From Xenorhabdus anantnagensis (GTDB taxonomy: Bacteria > Pseudomonadota > Gammaproteobacteria > Enterobacterales > Enterobacteriaceae), in NCBI RefSeq assembly GCF_028598555.1, contig NZ_JAQRFN010000009.1, positions 62,001-126,000 of the forward strand: a stretch of DNA of 64,000 nt. Reading direction: 5' to 3'. Under the pieces are notes generated by a model. It did no database searches and was not told the origin of the DNA. It saw nothing but the letters and a program-made list of their open reading frames with translations. The position numbers were made by a program, and so were the translations under genes. The stretch's first letter is position 1. Each line of letters begins with the position of its first letter. Positions 1 through 11,199 of the stretch are shown here, piece by piece.

Positions 1-1149
1 ATAACGGGAAGCCGGAAGGCGCCTCATCCGAAATATTTTGTCGGAGAGGGTAAGGCAGAGGAAATTGCTGAAGCTGTCAAAAACAGTGGTGCAGATGTGG
101 TGTTATTTAACCATGCCCTTAGCCCTGCTCAGGAACGTAATCTTGAGCGCTTGTGCCAATGCCGTGTCGTTGATCGCACGGGAGTGATTCTGGATATTTT
201 TGCCCAGCGAGCAAGAACGCACGAAGGCAAGTTACAAGTCGAATTGGCACAATTGCGTCACCTGTCCACCCGTCTGATTCGGGGCTGGACTCACCTTGAA
301 CGCCAAAAAGGGGGAATCGGGCTGCGTGGACCTGGAGAAACCCAGTTAGAAAGTGACCGCCGTATGTTGCGTGACAAAATCAAGCAGATTTTGGGACGTC
401 TCAACAAAGTAGAGAAACAGCGTGAACAGGGGCGTCAGGCACGCAATAAAGCCGATATCCCAACAGTTTCTCTTGTCGGTTACACTAATGCAGGGAAATC
501 CAGCCTATTTAATAAAATAACTTCAGCTGAAGTTTATGCGGCTGACCAGCTTTTTGCTACTCTGGATCCGACACTGCGCCGGATAGACGTGAATGATGTT
601 GGTGCGGTTGTTCTGGCTGATACAGTAGGTTTTATCCGCCATTTGCCTCATGATTTGGTGGCTGCGTTCAAGGCGACTTTGCAGGAAACCCGGCAGGCGA
701 GATTGTTGCTGCATGTTGTTGATGCGGCAGATAATCGTCTTGATGAAAACATTATCGCTGTTGACAGTGTCCTTGAAGAGATTGAATCTCACGAGATCCC
801 TTCGTTACTGGTGATGAATAAAATCGATATGTTGGAAGATTTTATTCCCCGCATTGATCGTGATGAAGAAAATCGTCCGATCAGAGTGTGGTTATCGGCA
901 CAAACCGGTGAAGGTATTCCTCTGTTGCTGCAAGCATTGACCGAGCGTCTTGCAGGTGAAATAGCGCACTATAAATTGCATCTTCCACCTGAAGCTGGGC
1001 GTCTGCGCAGCCGTTTTTATCAGCTTCAGGCCATTGAGCGCGAATGGATGGAAGACGATGGTCAGGTTGGTGTTGAAGTCAGGATGCCAATGGTCGATTG
1101 GTGTCGTTTGTGTAAACAAGAACCTAATTTGCCAGACTATGTTGTCTGA
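1..1149 (+). CDS. hflX: GTPase HflX, 5' end outside the window
   Basis: Ribosome-associated GTPase that splits 70S or 100S ribosomes under stress in the HflX family. The reading frame is open from base 1 and continues upstream of the window, so the start codon is not visible; a GTG at position 97 is internal. Visible are the HflX N-terminal signature ([20 protein letters not shown]), the glycine-rich [11 protein letters not shown] linker, the Walker A/G1 motif GYTNAGKSS, the G3 DTVGF motif and the G4 NKID motif. The C-terminus ([12 protein letters not shown]) aligns with the end of E. coli HflX. hflK follows 321 bp downstream in the same orientation, as in the E. coli hfq-hflX-hflK-hflC cluster. 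Confidence 0.97.
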   Translation: MTGSRKAPHPKYFVGEGKAEEIAEAVKNSGADVVLFNHALSPAQERNLERLCQCRVVDRTGVILDIFAQRARTHEGKLQVELAQLRHLSTRLIRGWTHLERQKGGIGLRGPGETQLESDRRMLRDKIKQILGRLNKVEKQREQGRQARNKADIPTVSLVGYTNAGKSSLFNKITSAEVYAADQLFATLDPTLRRIDVNDVGAVVLADTVGFIRHLPHDLVAAFKATLQETRQARLLLHVVDAADNRLDENIIAVDSVLEEIESHEIPSLLVMNKIDMLEDFIPRIDRDEENRPIRVWLSAQTGEGIPLLLQALTERLAGEIAHYKLHLPPEAGRLRSRFYQLQAIEREWMEDDGQVGVEVRMPMVDWCRLCKQEPNLPDYVV

Positions 1150-1199
1150 TTGATTGGCGCAAGACAACAAACAAGGTATCATTTTATCCGCCATTTCAG

Positions 1200-1470
1200 G
1201 GTACTTATTTATAGAGTAACAGAGATGAAATGGCAGTGGTGAAATGACTGTGCCAGAATTGCAGTGACAGGATTAGCACTGTCAAAGGTATCACCCAATA
1301 ATATTGGTTGCTTATAAAAACGATGAAGTTCGTCGTTTCTGCCCACGGAGGCCGCTGTCATACCTGTCAGGGGCAGGCAACGGCCTGTGAAGTGGGAAGC
1401 CTCACCCACATTTGGGTGGAGAGCAGTCACCTCTGAAAAACCAGTAAAAACTAAAAAGTGGAGCTAAAAC
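1200..1470 (+). promoter_or_regulatory. hflX-hflK spacer with a hairpin cluster
   Basis: A 321-bp non-coding gap separates hflX from hflK. Bases 1342-1434 can fold on the + strand into several consecutive stems. A long imperfect stem pairs CCCAC (1342-1346) with GTGGG (1392-1396) and AGGCCG (1349-1354) with CGGCCT (1381-1386). It is followed by CACCC/GGGTG (1403-1418) and AGAG/CTCT (1420-1434). There is no T-run, so this is not an intrinsic terminator. It could be a processed leader or small RNA in front of hflK; I do not recognise a known family. Confidence 0.35.
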
Positions 1471-2682
1471 ATGGCGTGGAATCAGCCCGGTAATAACGGA
1501 CAGGACCGCGACCCGTGGGGAAGCAGCAATAATAATGGCGGCAACTCCAGCGGCAATAATAAAGGTGGTAGTAACCGCGGGGCAACTGATCTCGACGATC
1601 TGTTCCGTAAACTGAGCCAAAAACTCGGTGGTCTCGGTAGAAACAAAGGTGGGGATGGTTCTGAACAGAACTCTAAATTTGGCGGGCGCCTTATTGGTCT
1701 TGCCGTTGCTGCTGCAGTTGTTGTTTGGGTTGTAAGTGGTTTCTATACGATTAAAGAAACAGAACGGGGCGTGGTTACCCGATTGGGTAAATTCAGTCAC
1801 GTTGTTCAACCTGGCTTGAACTGGAAAATGACGTTTATCGATCAAGTGCGTGCCGTTAACGTTGAGTCTGTTCGCGATCTGGCAACATCTGGTGCCATGC
1901 TGACTTCAGATGAAAACGTTGTAGTGGCTGAAATGAACGTTCAATACCGTGTTACTGATCCGGCAGCTTATCTCTTCAATGTTACCAATCCCGATAATAG
2001 TCTTCGTCAAGCTACAGACAGTGCTGTACGCGGTGTTGTTGGCAAACACACGATGGAAACAAATCTGACGGAAGGACGTACTGTTGTTCGTAACGATACT
2101 CAGAAGGTACTGGAAGAAACTATCCGTCCATACAATATGGGTATTACCGTAGTCGATGTAAACTTCCAGACTGCTCGTCCGCCAGAAGAAGTTAAGGTTG
2201 CATTCGATGATGTAATTGCCGCACGTGAACAAAAGCAGCAAACCATTCGTGAAGCCCGGGCTTATGAAAACGAAGTACTACCTAAAGCGAACGGTGAAGC
2301 ACAGCGTATTATTGAAGATGCCAGAGCATATAAAGTTAGTTCTGTATTGAATGCTAAGGGTGAAGTGGCGAGTTTTGCCAAAATCTTGCCTGAGTATAAG
2401 GCAGCCCCTGAGATTACTCGCGAACGTCTGTATATTGAGACGATGGAGCGAGTGTTGAGCACTACACGTAAAATCATTGCAAACGAGAAGAGTAACAACG
2501 TGCTGTTGTTGCCATTAGATCAAGCAGTGAACGATCAGGCACAAGTGCAGCAAAAAGCATCCAATAGCGCGGCGATCAAGAAGGTGATTCATCAAAGTCA
2601 ATCGACACAACGACCGGAATCGAATACTTATAACAGTAGCAATAACTCGCGTGATGATACGACTAGAGTAGGGAGGCCATAA
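1471..2682 (+). CDS. hflK: FtsH modulator HflK (SPFH/band 7 protein)
   Basis: Inner-membrane SPFH protein that forms with HflC a large periplasmic cage around the FtsH protease and modulates its activity. The 403 residues begin MAWNQPGNNGQDRDPWG, identical to the start of E. coli HflK. A Gly/Asn-rich cytoplasmic tail is followed by one transmembrane segment near residues 70-90 (LIGLAVAAAVVVWVVSGF), then the SPFH domain and an Ala/Glu-rich coiled coil ending near ERLYIETMERVL. The start is preceded by a GGAG-type ribosome-binding site. hflC begins two bases after the stop, so the pair is co-translated. Confidence 0.97.
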   Translation: MAWNQPGNNGQDRDPWGSSNNNGGNSSGNNKGGSNRGATDLDDLFRKLSQKLGGLGRNKGGDGSEQNSKFGGRLIGLAVAAAVVVWVVSGFYTIKETERGVVTRLGKFSHVVQPGLNWKMTFIDQVRAVNVESVRDLATSGAMLTSDENVVVAEMNVQYRVTDPAAYLFNVTNPDNSLRQATDSAVRGVVGKHTMETNLTEGRTVVRNDTQKVLEETIRPYNMGITVVDVNFQTARPPEEVKVAFDDVIAAREQKQQTIREARAYENEVLPKANGEAQRIIEDARAYKVSSVLNAKGEVASFAKILPEYKAAPEITRERLYIETMERVLSTTRKIIANEKSNNVLLLPLDQAVNDQAQVQQKASNSAAIKKVIHQSQSTQRPESNTYNSSNNSRDDTTRVGRP

Positions 2683-2684
2683 TT

Positions 2685-3689
2685 ATGCGTAATTCATTAA
2701 TTGTTGCGATTATCGCGGTATTGGTTGTTCTCTATTCATCAATCTTTATTGTGAAAGAAGGCGAGCGTGGCATTGTACTGCGTTTTAGTAAAGTTGTACG
2801 TGACGCAGAGAATAAGCCGGTCATTTATGATCCGGGCCTGCATTTTAAAATTCCGTTCATGGAAACAGTTAAAACACTTGATGCCCGTATCCAAACTATG
2901 GATATCAAGGCTGACCGTTTCCTGACACGTGAAAATAAAGACCTGATCGTTGACTCCTACTTGAAGTGGCGCATTAACGATTTCAGTCGTTACTATCTGG
3001 CAACAGGTAACGGTGATATTTCTCGAGCAGAAATATTGCTGAGACGTAAATTCAGTGACCGTTTGCGTTCTGAAATTGGTCGTCTTAATGTAAAAGGTAT
3101 TGTGACCGATTCCCGCGGTACTTTAACTACAGATGTGCGCAATGCTCTGAATCAGGGAACCTATGAAGACGGTGGAACAACGGATGTCGATAGTGCGATC
3201 GCTTCTGCTGCTGCTTTGGTTGAAAAAGAGACGAAAAGTAAGCAACCAGACATTAACCCAAGCAGCATGGCTGCGTTAGGTATTGAGGTTGTTGACGTTC
3301 GTATCAAACAGATCAACCTGCCACAGGAAATTTCAGAATCCATTTACCAGCGTATGAGTGCTGACCGTGAAGCAGAAGCTCGTCTCCTGCGTTCAGAAGG
3401 CTTGGAAGAAGCTGAGAAGATCAAAGCGACCGCAGATAAAAAAGCAACTGAAATCAGGGCAGAAGCACAGAGTCAGGCATTGGCTTTACGTGGTGAAGGT
3501 GATGCAGAAGCCACTAAACTATTTGCTGATGCGTTCAATCAGGATCCTGAGTTCTACGCATTTATCCGTAGCTTGCGTGCTTACGAGAAGAGCTTTAAGA
3601 ATAATGATGTGATGGTACTCAGTCCAAATAACGATTTCTTCCGTTATATGAAAGAGCCATCTAAGCAGCTTCATCATGCGAATAATTAA
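2685..3689 (+). CDS. hflC: FtsH modulator HflC (SPFH/band 7 protein)
   Basis: Partner of HflK in the FtsH-HflKC inner-membrane complex. It has 334 residues, the same length as E. coli HflC. A single N-terminal transmembrane anchor (residues 4-23) is followed directly by the SPFH domain (VKEGERGIVLRF, then DARIQTMDIKADRF) and a charged coiled coil rich in EAE and KAT segments. The C-terminus (YAFIRSLRAYEKSF, then FFRYMK) is strongly conserved. It starts two bases after hflK. E. coli has yjeT between hflC and purA; here that gene is absent and a terminator lies at 3774-3807. Confidence 0.97.
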   Translation: MRNSLIVAIIAVLVVLYSSIFIVKEGERGIVLRFSKVVRDAENKPVIYDPGLHFKIPFMETVKTLDARIQTMDIKADRFLTRENKDLIVDSYLKWRINDFSRYYLATGNGDISRAEILLRRKFSDRLRSEIGRLNVKGIVTDSRGTLTTDVRNALNQGTYEDGGTTDVDSAIASAAALVEKETKSKQPDINPSSMAALGIEVVDVRIKQINLPQEISESIYQRMSADREAEARLLRSEGLEEAEKIKATADKKATEIRAEAQSQALALRGEGDAEATKLFADAFNQDPEFYAFIRSLRAYEKSFKNNDVMVLSPNNDFFRYMKEPSKQLHHANN

Positions 3690-3773
3690 GTGGTTTTGAC
3701 AGGCAAATAGCCTTTAGTCACGCTAATTGACAGAAAATAAAACTACAGCGGCCAGCGTGTCTGGTCGTCTCCT

Positions 3774-3807
3774 AAGCCACTGTAAAAAAACATATAGTGG
3801 CTTTTTT
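3774..3807 (+). terminator. Intrinsic terminator after hflC
   Basis: An eight-base stem (AAGCCACT/AGTGGCTT) with a 14-base A-rich loop is followed by a run of T residues. It separates the hfl genes from purA. Confidence 0.8.
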
Positions 3808-3937
3808 GTATACTCTTCCCATTCCCAATATTTACTTGGCAGCTCGTTTATATGGCTAAACGAAATAACAGAAGTGACAAAAAATACTGAAAGGTGCTAA
3901 ATGAGATGGTAGAATCCATTTTTAAGCAACCGAGTGA

Positions 3938-5245
<1,308 letters not shown>

Positions 5246-5273
5246 TTGATAATTTAATCTTTTAAGTATACAT

Positions 5274-5300
5274 AACCGGGCCTAATGCCCGGTTTTTGTT
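5274..5300 (+). terminator. Intrinsic terminator after purA
   Basis: An AACCGGGC/GCCCGGTT stem with a five-base loop is followed by a TTTTTGTTTTT tail. Confidence 0.9.
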
Positions 5301-5343
5301 TTTAGGCAATTACCTTGGTTTGCCTGAGGTATTTTTATTCTTT

Positions 5344-5394
5344 TAGTTATTAAAGCTTTTTAATTATTAAAGCTTTTTAGTTATTAAAACAAAG
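5344..5394. repeat. Three-copy 17-bp A+T-rich tandem repeat
   Basis: TAGTTATTAAAGCTTTT (5344-5360) is followed by TAATTATTAAAGCTTTT (5361-5377) and a degenerate third copy beginning TAGTTATTAAAAC (5378-5394). It lies in the purA-nsrR spacer upstream of the nsrR promoter region. Confidence 0.8.
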
Positions 5395-5537
5395 TAATAA
5401 GAGATAAATAAGCGAGTCTCCTGTTTTGCTTAATTTTTAAAATACCCACATAATGATGAGTAACTAACGAAAACCAATAAACATATATTTTTTGGTTCCA
5501 AATAAATTCCGTTATATTCAGTCTCCCTGAGGTGAGT

Positions 5538-5957
5538 GTGCAGTTAACCAGTTTTACCGACTATGGATTACGTGCCTTGATTTATATGGCTTCTTTACCA
5601 GAAGGCCAAATGACGAGTATTACAGAGGTTACTGAAGTTTATGGTGTCTCACGTAACCATATGGTAAAAATCATCAATCAACTTAGTCACTTAGGATTGG
5701 TGAATGCTGTCAGAGGAAAAAATGGCGGCATCAGTTTAGGTAAACCTGCCAACGAGATCAGAATTGGTGATGTGGTTCGCTCATTGGAACCGCTTTCATT
5801 GGTTAACTGTAGTGCCTGTCAAATCACGCCTGCATGTCGCTTAAAATCAGTCTTGAATCAAGCGGTAGAAAATTTTTTGGAAGAGTTGGATAAACATACT
5901 TTGGCCGATATGGTCAAAGACAATCGTCCCCTTTATCAATTGCTTTTGGTTAAGTGA
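5538..5957 (+). CDS. nsrR: Nitric-oxide-sensing repressor NsrR (Rrf2 family)
   Basis: Rrf2-family repressor with an Fe-S cluster that senses nitric oxide and controls NO-detoxification genes in enterobacteria. The winged-helix part ([14 protein letters not shown], then VRGKNGGI) is nearly identical to E. coli NsrR. The GTG at 5538 is chosen because it gives the E. coli-like start [20 protein letters not shown] and lies five bases after a TGAGG ribosome-binding site; the GTG at 5532 overlaps that site. The three cluster cysteines are spaced C-x2-C-x5-C ([11 protein letters not shown]), two residues shorter than I recall for E. coli (C-x4-C-x5-C). It is the first gene of nsrR-rnr-rlmB. Confidence 0.96.
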   Translation: MQLTSFTDYGLRALIYMASLPEGQMTSITEVTEVYGVSRNHMVKIINQLSHLGLVNAVRGKNGGISLGKPANEIRIGDVVRSLEPLSLVNCSACQITPACRLKSVLNQAVENFLEELDKHTLADMVKDNRPLYQLLLVK

Positions 5958-6001
5958 AGCAAGGGGATAAACAGCTTGCTGATGACAACAGAGGAATGAC
6001 G

Positions 6002-8485
6002 ATGTCAAAAGATCCTTTTCAGGAACGAGAGGCTGAAAAATACGAATCTCCTATCCCAAGCCGTGAATACATCTTGGATATCATTTCTAAATACACCGCT
6101 CCGGTAAGCCGTCAGGAATTAGCACAAGAACTTCAATTAACCACTCCAGATGCACAAGAAGCATTGCGCCGTCGTTTGCGGGCAATGGAACGCGATGGGC
6201 AACTGGTTTTTACCCGTCGTCAATGTTACGCGTTGCCAGAGCGGCTGGATTTATTGAAAGGCACGGTGATTGGACACCGTGATGGCTATGGTTTTCTGCG
6301 AGTGGAAGGCCACAAAGAAGATTTTTACCTGTCCGCCGAACAGATGAAAATGGCGATCCATGGGGATGTTGTACTGGCGCAGCCTTTGCAACCAGACAGA
6401 AAAGGCCGCATTGAAGTGCGTATCGTGCGGGTTTTGGAACCCAAATGCAGCCAGATTGTTGGTCGGTACTTTATAGACGCTGGCATGGGGTTTGTTGTTC
6501 CTGATGATAGCCGCCTGTGTTTCGATATCTTGATCCCAAAAGAAGCAATCTGCGGAGCAAGAATGGGTAATGTCGTGGTGGTTGAATTAACAAATCGCCC
6601 GACTCGCCGCACAAAAGCCATCGGTAAAATTGTTGAAGTACTGGGCGAAACCATGGGAACGAGCATGGCGGTTGAAATTGCGCTGCGTACCCATGAAATT
6701 CCACATAGCTGGCCGCCAATGGTAGAAGAACAGGTCGCTGATTTGGATGAAAATGTGCCGGAATCTGCCAAACAAGGCCGTGTGGATTTACGTGAATTAC
6801 CGCTGGTAACAATCGATGGCGAGGATGCCCGTGATTTCGATGATGCGGTATTTTGCGAAAGAAAACGTGGTGGTGGTTGGCGGTTGTGGGTAGCGATTGC
6901 GGATGTCAGTTACTATGTTCGCCCCCAAACGGCTTTGGATACAGAAGCATGCAGCCGTGGTAACTCGGTCTATTTCCCGTCCCAAGTTGTACCTATGCTG
7001 CCGGAAGTGCTGTCTAATGGATTGTGTTCCCTCAATCCAGAAGTTGATCGCCTGTGTATGGTATGCGAAATGACCATTTCTGCTCAGGGCAAACTATCTT
7101 CCTATAAGTTTTACGAAGCAGTGATGAATTCACATGCTCGTTTGACCTATACAAAAGTTTGGAAGATTTTGCAGGGCGATCAAGAGTTGCGTGATCACTA
7201 CAAGCCGTTGGTGAAGCATATTGAGCATCTGCATGAGCTTTATCAGGCACTGGAACAGGCACGTGAACAGCGTGGGGCCATTTCATTTGAATCAGAAGAA
7301 GCCAAGTTCATCTTTAATGCAGAGCGTCGCATTGATCGCATTGAACCTGTTGTACGCAACGATGCGCATAAACTTATCGAAGAGTGTATGATTTTGGCGA
7401 ATATTGCGGCCGCTCGTTTTGTTGAAAAACACCATGAACCCGCGTTATATCGTATCCATGATCGACCAAAAGAAGAGAGTATTCTGAACCTGCGTTCGGT
7501 TTTCAACGAGTTAGGGCTGAGCTTGTTGGGTGGCATGACGCCAGAACCGAAAGATTATGCGCAATTAATGAAAGAAGTTGCCGACAGGCCGGATCGCGAA
7601 TTACTGCAAACCATGTTGTTGCGTTCTATGAAGCAGGCGATCTACGAACCGGAAAATCGGGGACACTTTGGTTTGGCATTGCGCTCTTACTCTCACTTCA
7701 CTTCGCCAATCCGCCGCTATCCTGATTTGGCTCTGCATCGGGCTATCAAGTACTTATTGGCTCAAGAAGAGCTGGCACAAAAAGAACTAGCACAAAAAAA
7801 TAGTGCTGCTGAGCATTGCTGGACCCCAACTGGGGGGTGGCACAACGACATGGAACACATGTTGCAATTGGGTAACCATTGCTCCATGACCGAGCGTCGT
7901 GCTGATGAAGCGACAAGGGATGTGGCAGACTGGCTGAAATGTGATTTCATGCAAGATCAGGTAGGTAATGTTTTCACCGGATTGATTACCAGCGTAACAG
8001 GCTTTGGTTTTTTTGTTCGCTTGAATGATCTGTTCATTGACGGCTTGGTGCATGTTTCTAAGTTGGATAACGATTATTACCGATATGATAATGTTGGTCA
8101 GCGCTTAATTGGTGAATCTTCCGGGCAAACTTATCGCCTCGGTGATGAGGTGGAGATCCGTGTGGAAGCGGTTCACATGGATGAGCGTAATATCGATTTT
8201 GCCTTGCTTTCAACGACTCGTAAAGCGCGTAATCAGGGTAAGACATCCCGTGATAAGGCGAAAAAAAGTACGCCAGAGCGTAAAAATGGCAAAAAAGGCC
8301 GTGATCATAAAAAATCAGCCAATTTTGAGCCAGATAGCGGTTTCCGTAAAAAGAAAAGTGCGGAAAAGCCTAAAGAGTCTAAGCCAAGTAATTCTAATCA
8401 AGGCAAAAAGAAAAAACCATCAAGTAAAACTAAGAGAATTACGGCAAAACTGAAAGCGAAACGTGCGAAAAAAAGCGCAGAGTAA
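6002..8485 (+). CDS. rnr: Ribonuclease R
   Basis: Processive 3'-5' exoribonuclease of the RNase II family that degrades structured RNA and acts in rRNA and tmRNA quality control. Order of domains: N-terminal HTH-like region, two cold-shock domains, the RNB catalytic domain with the conserved acidic cluster ([14 protein letters not shown]), an S1 domain ([18 protein letters not shown]) and a long Lys-rich tail. The start at 6002 ([15 protein letters not shown]) matches E. coli and follows an AGAGGA site; the frame is open further upstream. Compared with E. coli there is an extra stretch near residues 595-610 containing a duplicated ELAQK. Length is 827 residues. Confidence 0.97.
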   Translation: MSKDPFQEREAEKYESPIPSREYILDIISKYTAPVSRQELAQELQLTTPDAQEALRRRLRAMERDGQLVFTRRQCYALPERLDLLKGTVIGHRDGYGFLRVEGHKEDFYLSAEQMKMAIHGDVVLAQPLQPDRKGRIEVRIVRVLEPKCSQIVGRYFIDAGMGFVVPDDSRLCFDILIPKEAICGARMGNVVVVELTNRPTRRTKAIGKIVEVLGETMGTSMAVEIALRTHEIPHSWPPMVEEQVADLDENVPESAKQGRVDLRELPLVTIDGEDARDFDDAVFCERKRGGGWRLWVAIADVSYYVRPQTALDTEACSRGNSVYFPSQVVPMLPEVLSNGLCSLNPEVDRLCMVCEMTISAQGKLSSYKFYEAVMNSHARLTYTKVWKILQGDQELRDHYKPLVKHIEHLHELYQALEQAREQRGAISFESEEAKFIFNAERRIDRIEPVVRNDAHKLIEECMILANIAAARFVEKHHEPALYRIHDRPKEESILNLRSVFNELGLSLLGGMTPEPKDYAQLMKEVADRPDRELLQTMLLRSMKQAIYEPENRGHFGLALRSYSHFTSPIRRYPDLALHRAIKYLLAQEELAQKELAQKNSAAEHCWTPTGGWHNDMEHMLQLGNHCSMTERRADEATRDVADWLKCDFMQDQVGNVFTGLITSVTGFGFFVRLNDLFIDGLVHVSKLDNDYYRYDNVGQRLIGESSGQTYRLGDEVEIRVEAVHMDERNIDFALLSTTRKARNQGKTSRDKAKKSTPERKNGKKGRDHKKSANFEPDSGFRKKKSAEKPKESKPSNSNQGKKKKPSSKTKRITAKLKAKRAKKSAE

Positions 8486-8535
8486 TTATCAGTAAAGATC
8501 AGTCCATAAAAATTAGTCCATACAATCGTAAATCA

Positions 8536-8563
8536 GGGCGGATTCTACCGCCCGCTATTTTTC
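8536..8563 (+). terminator. Weak terminator-like hairpin between rnr and rlmB
   Basis: A six-base stem GGGCGG/CCGCCC with a six-base loop is followed by GCTATTTTT. The short stem and interrupted T-run suggest partial termination or an mRNA 3'-end processing hairpin. Confidence 0.4.
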
Positions 8564-8604
8564 AGTATCTTCTAAGGTATCAGTAAGTTAGGTGTCAGTC
8601 AGTC

Positions 8605-9342
8605 ATGAGTGAAATTATCTACGGTATCCATGCCGTTAAAGCCTTGCTGGAGAGCGATCCACAACGTTTCATGGAAGTTTATGTGTTGAAAGGGCGTGAA
8701 GATCGCCGTTTAACGCCATTATTGCAGGAATTGGAAAATATCGGCATTGCGGTACAAATTGCCAATCGCCAATGGCTGGATGCCCAAACGGAAGGTGCTG
8801 TCCATCAAGGAATCATCGCACGAGTCAAACCGGGACGTCAGTATCAGGAAAATGATTTGCCGGATTTGTTATCCCGGTTGGATCGCCCATTCCTGCTGGT
8901 GCTGGACGGTGTTACCGATCCACATAATCTGGGGGCTTGCTTGCGTACAGCGGATGCTGCGGGGGTTGATGTGGTTATTGTTCCCCGTGATCGTTCTGCT
9001 CAATTGAATGCGACAGCTAAAAAAGTTGCCTGTGGCGCCGCAGAAAGTGTTCCGCTGATTCGTGTGACTAACCTTGCCCGGACATTGCGTTTACTGCAAG
9101 AACATAATATCTGGATTGTCGGAACTGCCGGCGAAGCCACGCATGCTTTATATGAGAGTAAGCTGACTGGCCCAATGGCCCTGGTGATGGGGGCGGAAGG
9201 TGAAGGCATGCGCCGATTGACTCGCGATCATTGTGATGAATTGATCAGTATTCCAATGGCGGGTTCAGTCTCTTCTTTAAACGTATCGGTAGCGACAGGG
9301 GTATGTTTGTTTGAAATCGTGCGCCAGAGAAGTGCCCTGTAA
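8605..9342 (+). CDS. rlmB: 23S rRNA (guanosine-2'-O-)-methyltransferase RlmB
   Basis: SpoU-family methyltransferase that 2'-O-methylates G2251 in the peptidyl-transferase P-loop of 23S rRNA (position from E. coli RlmB). The 245 residues carry an N-terminal L30e-like substrate-binding domain and a C-terminal SPOUT knot domain with motif 1 ([17 protein letters not shown]), motif 2 ([13 protein letters not shown]) and motif 3 ([18 protein letters not shown]). It follows rnr in the same order as in E. coli, but the E. coli yjf genes between rlmB and rpsF are absent here. Confidence 0.97.
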   Translation: MSEIIYGIHAVKALLESDPQRFMEVYVLKGREDRRLTPLLQELENIGIAVQIANRQWLDAQTEGAVHQGIIARVKPGRQYQENDLPDLLSRLDRPFLLVLDGVTDPHNLGACLRTADAAGVDVVIVPRDRSAQLNATAKKVACGAAESVPLIRVTNLARTLRLLQEHNIWIVGTAGEATHALYESKLTGPMALVMGAEGEGMRRLTRDHCDELISIPMAGSVSSLNVSVATGVCLFEIVRQRSAL

Positions 9343-9409
9343 TTATTTGTCATTTGTTTGCCTCGAATGACTTGAAAGAAGAATAAATGTGTTTTTCTCT
9401 ACCCGGACC

Positions 9410-9438
9410 TTGAGTTTTTTTTTGTGTGTGGGTATAGT
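9410..9438 (+). promoter_or_regulatory. Sigma70-type promoter of the rpsF operon
   Basis: TTGAGT (9410-9415), a 17-bp spacer and TATAGT (9433-9438), followed by a GACGCG discriminator of the kind expected for growth-rate-controlled ribosomal promoters. It lies about 100 bp upstream of rpsF. Confidence 0.75.
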
Positions 9439-9452
9439 GACGCGTCAATTTT

Positions 9453-9497
9453 TCAGCCGTACTAAACACGTTCCTTGCCTCCATGGGCCACGGCTGA
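9453..9497 (+). promoter_or_regulatory. rpsF leader hairpin (S6:S18-type element)
   Basis: TCAGCCGT (9453-9460) pairs with ACGGCTGA (9490-9497) around a loop region containing CCTTGCCTCC. Its position between the rpsF promoter and start codon, and the paired CCG, fit the known autoregulatory leader bound by the S6:S18 complex in many bacteria. Inference from structure and position only. Confidence 0.6.
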
Positions 9498-9537
9498 CCC
9501 TGACAGGAGGCTGAATAATCCGTAAGGAGCAATGCTA

Positions 9538-9936
9538 ATGCGTCATTACGAAATCGTTTTTATGGTCCATCCTGACCAAAGCGAACAGGTTCCGGGCATG
9601 ATCGAGCGTTACAGTGCGACTATCACTAACGCGCAAGGTCAGATTCATCGTCTGGAAGACTGGGGTCGTCGTCAACTGGCTTACCCAATCAACAAACTGC
9701 ACAAGGCTCACTACGTTCTGTTGAACGTTGAAGCGCCACAAGAAGCGATTGATGAGCTGGAAACTAATTTCCGCTTCAACGACGCCGTTATCCGCAGCAT
9801 GGTTATGCGCGTTAAGCACGCAGTAACTGAAGCATCACCAATGGTTAAGGCTAAAGACGAACGTCGCAGCCGTGATCTGGTCTTAGAAGAAGGCCTGGTT
9901 GATGATGCTGATGAAGCTGGGGATTCTGAAGAGTAA
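9538..9936 (+). CDS. rpsF: 30S ribosomal protein S6
   Basis: Small-subunit protein that binds 16S rRNA together with S18. The 132 residues begin [21 protein letters not shown] as in E. coli. The ATG at 9538 is preferred over one at 9532 because it lies eight bases after the TAAGGAG ribosome-binding site. The C-terminal tail is acidic ([11 protein letters not shown]), typical of enterobacterial S6, which is modified by glutamate addition by RimK in E. coli. First gene of rpsF-priB-rpsR-rplI. Confidence 0.98.
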   Translation: MRHYEIVFMVHPDQSEQVPGMIERYSATITNAQGQIHRLEDWGRRQLAYPINKLHKAHYVLLNVEAPQEAIDELETNFRFNDAVIRSMVMRVKHAVTEASPMVKAKDERRSRDLVLEEGLVDDADEAGDSEE

Positions 9937-9941
9937 TTACC

Positions 9942-10491
<550 letters not shown>

Positions 10492-10529
10492 TAGGCTCAG
10501 TCCATTAACGACTTTGAGAGGATAAGGTA

Positions 10530-10982
10530 ATGCAAGTTATTCTGCTTGATAAAGTAGCGAACCTGGGTAGCCTGGGTGACCAAGTTAACGTTAAAGCGGG
10601 TTATGCCCGTAACTTCTTAGTACCACAGGGCAAAGCTGTTCCTGCAACTAAGAAAAACATCGAATTCTTCGAAGCTCGCCGTGCTGAACTGGAAGCTAAA
10701 CTGGCTGACGTTCTGACAGCAGCGCAAGCTCGTGCAGAGAAAATCAGTGCCCTGGGCGCTGTCACTATCGCTTCTAAAGCGGGTGACGAAGGTAAACTGT
10801 TCGGTTCTATCGGTACTCGTGACATCGCTGATGCAATTACTGCAGCTGGCGTTGAAGTATCTAAGAGCGAAGTTCGCCTGCCTAACGGCGTTCTGCGTAC
10901 TGTTGGTGAGCATGAAGTTCACTTCCAAGTACACAGCGATGTATTCGCACAGTTGAACGTTAACATCGTTCCAGAAGCTTAA
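10530..10982 (+). CDS. rplI: 50S ribosomal protein L9
   Basis: Large-subunit protein with two globular RNA-binding domains joined by a long helix. The N-terminal signature [19 protein letters not shown] and [16 protein letters not shown] is intact, as are the connecting helix and the C-terminal domain ending [20 protein letters not shown]. Length is 150 residues against 149 in E. coli. A strong GAGAGGATAAGG site precedes the ATG. Last gene of the rpsF operon. Confidence 0.98.
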   Translation: MQVILLDKVANLGSLGDQVNVKAGYARNFLVPQGKAVPATKKNIEFFEARRAELEAKLADVLTAAQARAEKISALGAVTIASKAGDEGKLFGSIGTRDIADAITAAGVEVSKSEVRLPNGVLRTVGEHEVHFQVHSDVFAQLNVNIVPEA

Positions 10983-11012
10983 TCCCTGATTAGCTGAAGA
11001 ACATGTGACGAC

Positions 11013-11042
11013 AAAAAACGCTGGCATTGCCAGCGTTTTTTG
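11013..11042 (+). terminator. Intrinsic terminator of the rpsF operon
   Basis: An AACGCTGG/CCAGCGTT stem with a five-base loop is followed by a T-run, directly downstream of rplI. Confidence 0.9.
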
Positions 11043-11199
11043 TTTATATCTTAAAAGTATTCCTCAAATATAAGGGCGTGGCAGCAGTTATACGTCAATA
11101 ATTGGTATCTCACACTATTATTGATCCCCTTCACGCGTTTACCCATCTTGGCAGTGCTGTTATGCTTGAGTCTTCACTCATTTAATAACAGGTATTTTC

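Noticed and set aside
97-1149. GTG at 97 as the hflX start
   Set aside because: The frame continues to base 1 and encodes the conserved [20 protein letters not shown] segment of HflX, so the true start is upstream of the window.
1209-1430. 73-codon minus-strand frame in the hflX-hflK gap
   Set aside because: No similarity recognised, no clear ribosome-binding site, and the region is better explained as a structured non-coding segment.
1402-1845. 147-codon minus-strand frame across the hflK start
   Set aside because: Mostly antisense to hflK; its Asn/Ser-rich start mirrors the Gly/Asn-rich tail of HflK.
5344-5394. CRISPR-like array
   Set aside because: Direct adjacent 17-bp units without spacers and no cas genes in the window; a simple tandem repeat. 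The same applies to 38809-38872.
9411-9432. Run of T residues before rpsF as a terminator tail
   Set aside because: No stem precedes it; the run is the spacer of the rpsF promoter (TTGAGT-17-TATAGT).
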